From assembly GCA_021904315.1 (NCBI GenBank), contig CM038918.1, forward strand, positions 16,755,349 to 16,819,348: a stretch of 64,000 bases of DNA. Reading direction: 5' to 3'. The position numbers and the translations under genes were made by a program. This document shows, in pieces, positions 59,901-64,000 of the stretch; positions within the stretch are counted from its first letter, which is position 1; every line of letters begins with the position of its first letter. The DNA comes from Sphagnum magellanicum. Its lineage: Eukaryota; Streptophyta; Sphagnopsida; Sphagnales; Sphagnaceae. The notes below the pieces were generated by a model. The model was not told the origin of the DNA and did no database searches. It saw only the letters and a list, made by a program, of their open reading frames with translations.

Positions 59901-62447
59901 GGTTTGAAGCTAAACTTTGAAAGACATAAGCATCCATCTTGCCATAAGAGAATTTTCAATGCGTGCCTTTTCAAAGTATTAATCAGGTATCATTTACTCA
60001 TACAAGGTAACTTTTGATCAAACTATATGCAAAAACTTTTGTTATATTTGATTAAGAAATGCAATATTTGATCAAAAAAAATAAAAAATAAAAAATCATT
60101 CTCAATGAACATGTTGTTTACTTGAAATAAAAGAAGACAACAAAAATTTAGTGGGATCCATTAGCATTGGCACACAATGCAATCATAAAAACAGCTTGCA
60201 AAAAGTTGAAAGTAGTGAAGCATATTTATTATGTATGTTCTCTTTGATAATATGAACCCACACCCAAAAAAATTTCAAAATAACTTGGGACCTTAAAAAT
60301 TTCAAAAATAAAATTTTATGAGAACTTTAAAATGGTAAATTTTGTTGTTGGTCTTTGATTTGCCCATTGGGTGGCTCATGGTTGGATAACATTACTCAAA
60401 AATTGGTAACTATAGCTTGAGAAGGTTTGCAAATGTATTTAATATGCATTGATTATTGATTTCTGAAAAGGTGTCGAGACTCTATGAGTCAAACAATTAA
60501 ATTCTCTTCAATTGTGGTGTTGGGTTGTAGGGCTTTTTTGGCTTCAATTTGAAGTTTTTTTTTTTTTTTGAGAATGTTTGTGTGTAACCTACTTCTTCAA
60601 ACCTTGCCAAAGTTTCAAATTAGTGATCGTTTGTGTCACCCCTTGCATTTCAAATAATTATTTGAGCTTCATGTTACTACGTATTACCAAAGACGATATC
60701 AACTATTTTATTTTTTTCTTATGTTTCATATGGTTTTCAATAATTTATCATTATTTATGTCAATGTCAAATTTAATTTAAATTAATATACATTGCATGAC
60801 ATGAAAGCACACACATGTTTTTTTTTCCCCGTATCCATGTTAGCAGATAGGGAAAAAAAGTAAGGTAATTATAAAATGGAGATAGTTATTAGGAATGGTG
60901 AGAGATAGTTATTAAGAAAGTTAATAAAAAAAGGAAGTAATTATTAAGAAAGAAATGAAATAGGTAAACTTAAAAATGAGGTAATCATTTCTAAACTTGT
61001 AGTTGGAGTGGTCCATAGATGAGCATACAAAGGACTCCAAAACATTCCCCCATATACTAGTTCTGATTACTCGACACTACAATTTTGATGATATTCATAG
61101 TTTTATAAGTTCATGAAAATAGCAAAGTATTTGGTTGTTTATATCACATAAACATCAAACATAACAAACAAATTGGAAACTTTTTATATTTTTTAATGTG
61201 ACCTATATGCATCTTTCTGGTTCCATACCTTGGCAATGCACCCATATTTAAGTAATAGTGGATTTTGATTCAGTTTTTTTGATTTTGCAAAAGCGACAAA
61301 TTTTGTGGATTTTTTAATAAAAAAACAATGGAACTAAAGGCTTTGCCAAGTTTTTCTGAATTTTTTTTGGGTAAAATCACAAAATTTTGCCACAAAATAA
61401 AATACTGAGCTTATGCCTAGGATGTTTATGCCTAGGATGTTTGCTACTAGAGTTCAAATGGGATTCAATGTTTCTACTAATGTTGTGTGGTTCTTACTTT
61501 TCAAAGAGAACCTTTGGTCCCTTATTTCATTCTTTAAATTTTTTTTGCAAGTTCAAGGCCAGTCCTCCTCATCTTTAAACCTTGTAGGTCAAATTCTAAC
61601 ACATTAAGGTACCAAGCATGAATGACCCATGAGCAATAAGGACAAACCACTAGCTATTTCAAATAACACAAATCAAACACACCACAATGGAAGGATGGAC
61701 CGGATGTCAATAATCTAAATTAGTTGCATGCCATGACTTTCATTCATGAAAGTATTTGTGTTTGGGAATTTCATACGTATAGTGGTTAGATTGAGAGCTA
61801 TCAATAATCATCTCTTCTTGGGAGCAATGAAAGTATTTAGTTATGGACTTTTAAATGATCTGAATTAAATTAATTTTAAAAATCTTGTTAAATTTTATTT
61901 TTATTGTTGTTTTTTCAAAGGCACATGTTTTGAAGATCTCTCCAATTTGGCCATCAATTATATGAATTTCATTAGTTTGTTACTTACCACATAATTTCCA
62001 TATACTAATAGAAAAAAAAATTAAGTTCAAATTCTAGCACTATAATTTAGACTTTTAAGGAGGAATAATCAACATCAGAATTGATCCACTCATTCATGTA
62101 TTCAACCCAATCATTATGATTAGTCAATCAAAAGCAATCATTTTTTATTATAATATCTCTTGGAGTGCATTGTGTCCAGTGTAGCTTGTGTTTCCTTTTT
62201 TGAAAATTTCACTATTTTGCAAAAAAAAAATAAATTTAAAGAATAGTGGTCTGTCTGTCAAAAAGAAAATTCTGTTGTTTTGAAAAAACTTGCCAAAAAA
62301 ACCAAAAAAATTGCCACACTTGCTTACAACATGAAAGGGTGCTTAAGATTTTCTACTTTCATATTCAGAATGTCACCAAACTTGGCTAAATATACTTATG
62401 GACAATCCACCAATTGAGAAGCATAACATAACCGAAAAAAAAGCAAG
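59901..62447. other. Intergenic, AT-rich
   Basis: The first part may be the decayed end of the Myb/SANT-like gene. ORFs at 60578 and 61387 are short and lack domains. A duplicated CTTATGCCTAGGATGTTTATGC word lies near 61,412-61,440. Confidence 0.4.
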
Positions 62448-62742
62448 GGGTTTGTCACATTGTGGCCTTGCCATTTACATTAAAAAATATCTTAAGGCAA
62501 AAAAAGAAGAACTATGAAAACTCAAATATTTCACCACACAAAAAATATAATCTTCAAAAAATTATAACTCTATAACTAATCTCAAGCCTCAACACAAGCC
62601 AAAATATCATCTTTCAAAAATCCTCATATAGAAAATAGACCTATTATTATTACCTAGTAGGGGCCAAAATCCCTTAAAGCTACTATAATACTCTATAATG
62701 AATCTAAACACCAATATCCTTGCCTTGGTAGGCAAAGCCAAA
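62448..62742 (+). repeat. Dispersed repeat family D, second long copy
   Basis: It starts GTTTGTCACATTGTGGCCTTGC-like, then CATTTACATTAAAAAATATC, and ends GCCTTGGTAGGCAAAGCC. Same order and orientation as 57573-57905. Partial copies lie at 21,841 and 39,003. Confidence 0.85.
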
Positions 62743-63390
62743 AAAAAAAACGCTTTTTTACTTTGAAGTTTGAACTTTAAACCTCAAAGGGGAAGGAAGA
62801 GTGATTACACGATGAGTTGCTTGTTTTTTAAAATTTATTCTGGATCACAAAATACCCATCAAAAGAATGATCTTTGAAGGGGTCTGTTAAAACATGAATC
62901 ATACTTCACACCTTCTGATGAGTGCAAATGAATTCTCATCCAACAAACCCTAAAGTTCAGAAATCACAATTTTCTGAAACAATTGAACTAATTATGAATG
63001 TTGGAGGAGTCTTGCAGTAACCTAGAATTTGTGTTGCTGGGAGGATCTTGTATAATTTGCAGATCCGGCACCAACAACTAGACTCTAGTCTTGCCCCCCC
63101 CCCCAGGCAGCTACCTATAGCTACTCATGCAGACAATCACTAGGGCAAGCTATCTGCACTCCTGCAGTTCTAAAGAACCTTTTCTGCTGCAAATCAATAT
63201 GAGATTATAATAATATTGGCTAGGATACTAGTACTGATCTTTGGAGCTGATCCCAGTAACATGTGCGCGATTTTATTTATAAAACCTGGCAACTGGATTC
63301 AATTATGGTTGCCAAGCACTAGAACTTTAGTCTAGATCCGCATTAAATTAATTGCATGATATTGATCCACAGCTGACCGATCTGCACATC
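62743..63390. other. Intergenic
   Basis: A 14-C run lies near 63,096. Base composition becomes more balanced from about 63,000. No gene seen. Confidence 0.4.
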
Positions 63391-63634
63391 CATGCATGCA
63401 TGCATCCATGCGTGCGTGCTTGCACTTTGATCAATCTTTGCTGTTTTTATTATGCTTTTTGTTTAATAGTCATGTTTTTATTACTGTTTTTCTCATAGGC
63501 ATTGACCACACACGAAGATTATGCATGGGATCGATCTATGTGTGGTCAGAGGCTATGAAAACTCCCCCAAAGAGTAGTCGTTGATCGAAAGATCACACGT
63601 ACTCATATTGCTCCAGCTGCATGTATATATAAAT
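63391..63634 (+). promoter_or_regulatory. Promoter-like region with RY repeats and TATA box
   Basis: CATGCATGCATGCATCCATG lies at 63391-63410, an RY-type (B3 factor) element. A CACACGTACT with an ACGT core lies near 63,594. TATATATAAAT at 63624-63634 is a strong TATA box, so transcription could start near 63,660 on the plus strand. A further CATGCATG lies at 63797-63804. Several GATCGATC-like words occur. The gene itself would lie beyond, or largely beyond, the right edge. Confidence 0.5.
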
Positions 63635-64000
63635 GCAGCGGCAAGGTCGATCAGGGAGCATACAAGAATCAATTGAATCTTTTTGTTTTTATCGTTCTTC
63701 AGACTTGAGTATACGGGCGAAAGACTAATCGAAGCATCTAGTATCTACTTCCGTCCCAAATTTCGAGATATCCTGATCATAATGGCATACTAACTGCATG
63801 CATGATGTGATCCAGTGTTGGAAACTATGATAAGGACGTCGACTAGCTTAGCTGCTGTTGCTGCAGAAGTTGGTACCTGATTTAGATGCGAAAGTTATGA
63901 TGAAGAGCAGCTGTTAATGTAGCTGGTCAATGGAATTTGGTGCTGCAAGTGATCTGAAAAAGAAGAACCTGAAGAATCGTTGTAAAAACTGCAACCTGCA
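63635..64000 (+). other. Possible 5' leader or non-coding transcript at the window edge
   Basis: No ORF over about 60 codons is seen after the TATA box. The sequence has GCTGCTGTTGCTGCAGAAG and other GCTGC-rich words and is more GC-rich than the rest of the window. It may be a long 5' leader of a gene outside the window. Nothing more is supported. Confidence 0.3.

Overview
The window looks like nuclear DNA of a land plant with a large, repeat-rich, AT-rich genome. Three intron-containing genes are convincing: a PMP3/RCI2 membrane peptide, a TORNADO1-like LRR-Roc-COR (ROCO) protein, and a CONSTANS-like B-box/CCT transcription factor. All three families occur in plants. The low gene density, long decayed repeats and Helitron ends fit a plant with a large genome, such as a seed-free plant or gymnosperm. 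The sequence alone does not fix the species.

Layout. 1-3,010: a copy of a dispersed repeat, then a more GC-rich promoter with three CACGTG boxes, the two-exon RCI2 gene (+), and a minisatellite of about 43 bp. 3,010-33,000: gene-poor DNA holding a 477-bp Helitron-like element, two LINE 3' remnants, three further decayed coding regions, a tRNA-like SINE head, a foldback of about 0.6-0.8 kb, and a 41-bp satellite. 33,133-38,162: the four-exon ROCO gene (+), whose first intron cuts the GTPase P-loop and needs a GC-AG splice. 38,163-48,500: repeat-rich DNA with several tandem arrays. 48,508-51,366: the three-exon B-box/CCT gene (-), with a 344-bp terminal-inverted-repeat element in its second intron. 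51,400-64,000: mostly intergenic DNA with a second Helitron end pair, a 97-bp triplication, telomere-like repeats, a decayed Myb/SANT-like gene, and a promoter-like stretch with RY motifs and a TATA box at the right edge.

The genes are far apart and on mixed strands, so nothing suggests a cluster or a shared pathway. RCI2 is a stress-linked membrane peptide, the ROCO protein a probable large signalling GTPase, and the B-box/CCT protein a nuclear regulator. Most of the remaining interest lies in the repeats and in gene structure. I did not find a new multi-gene system.
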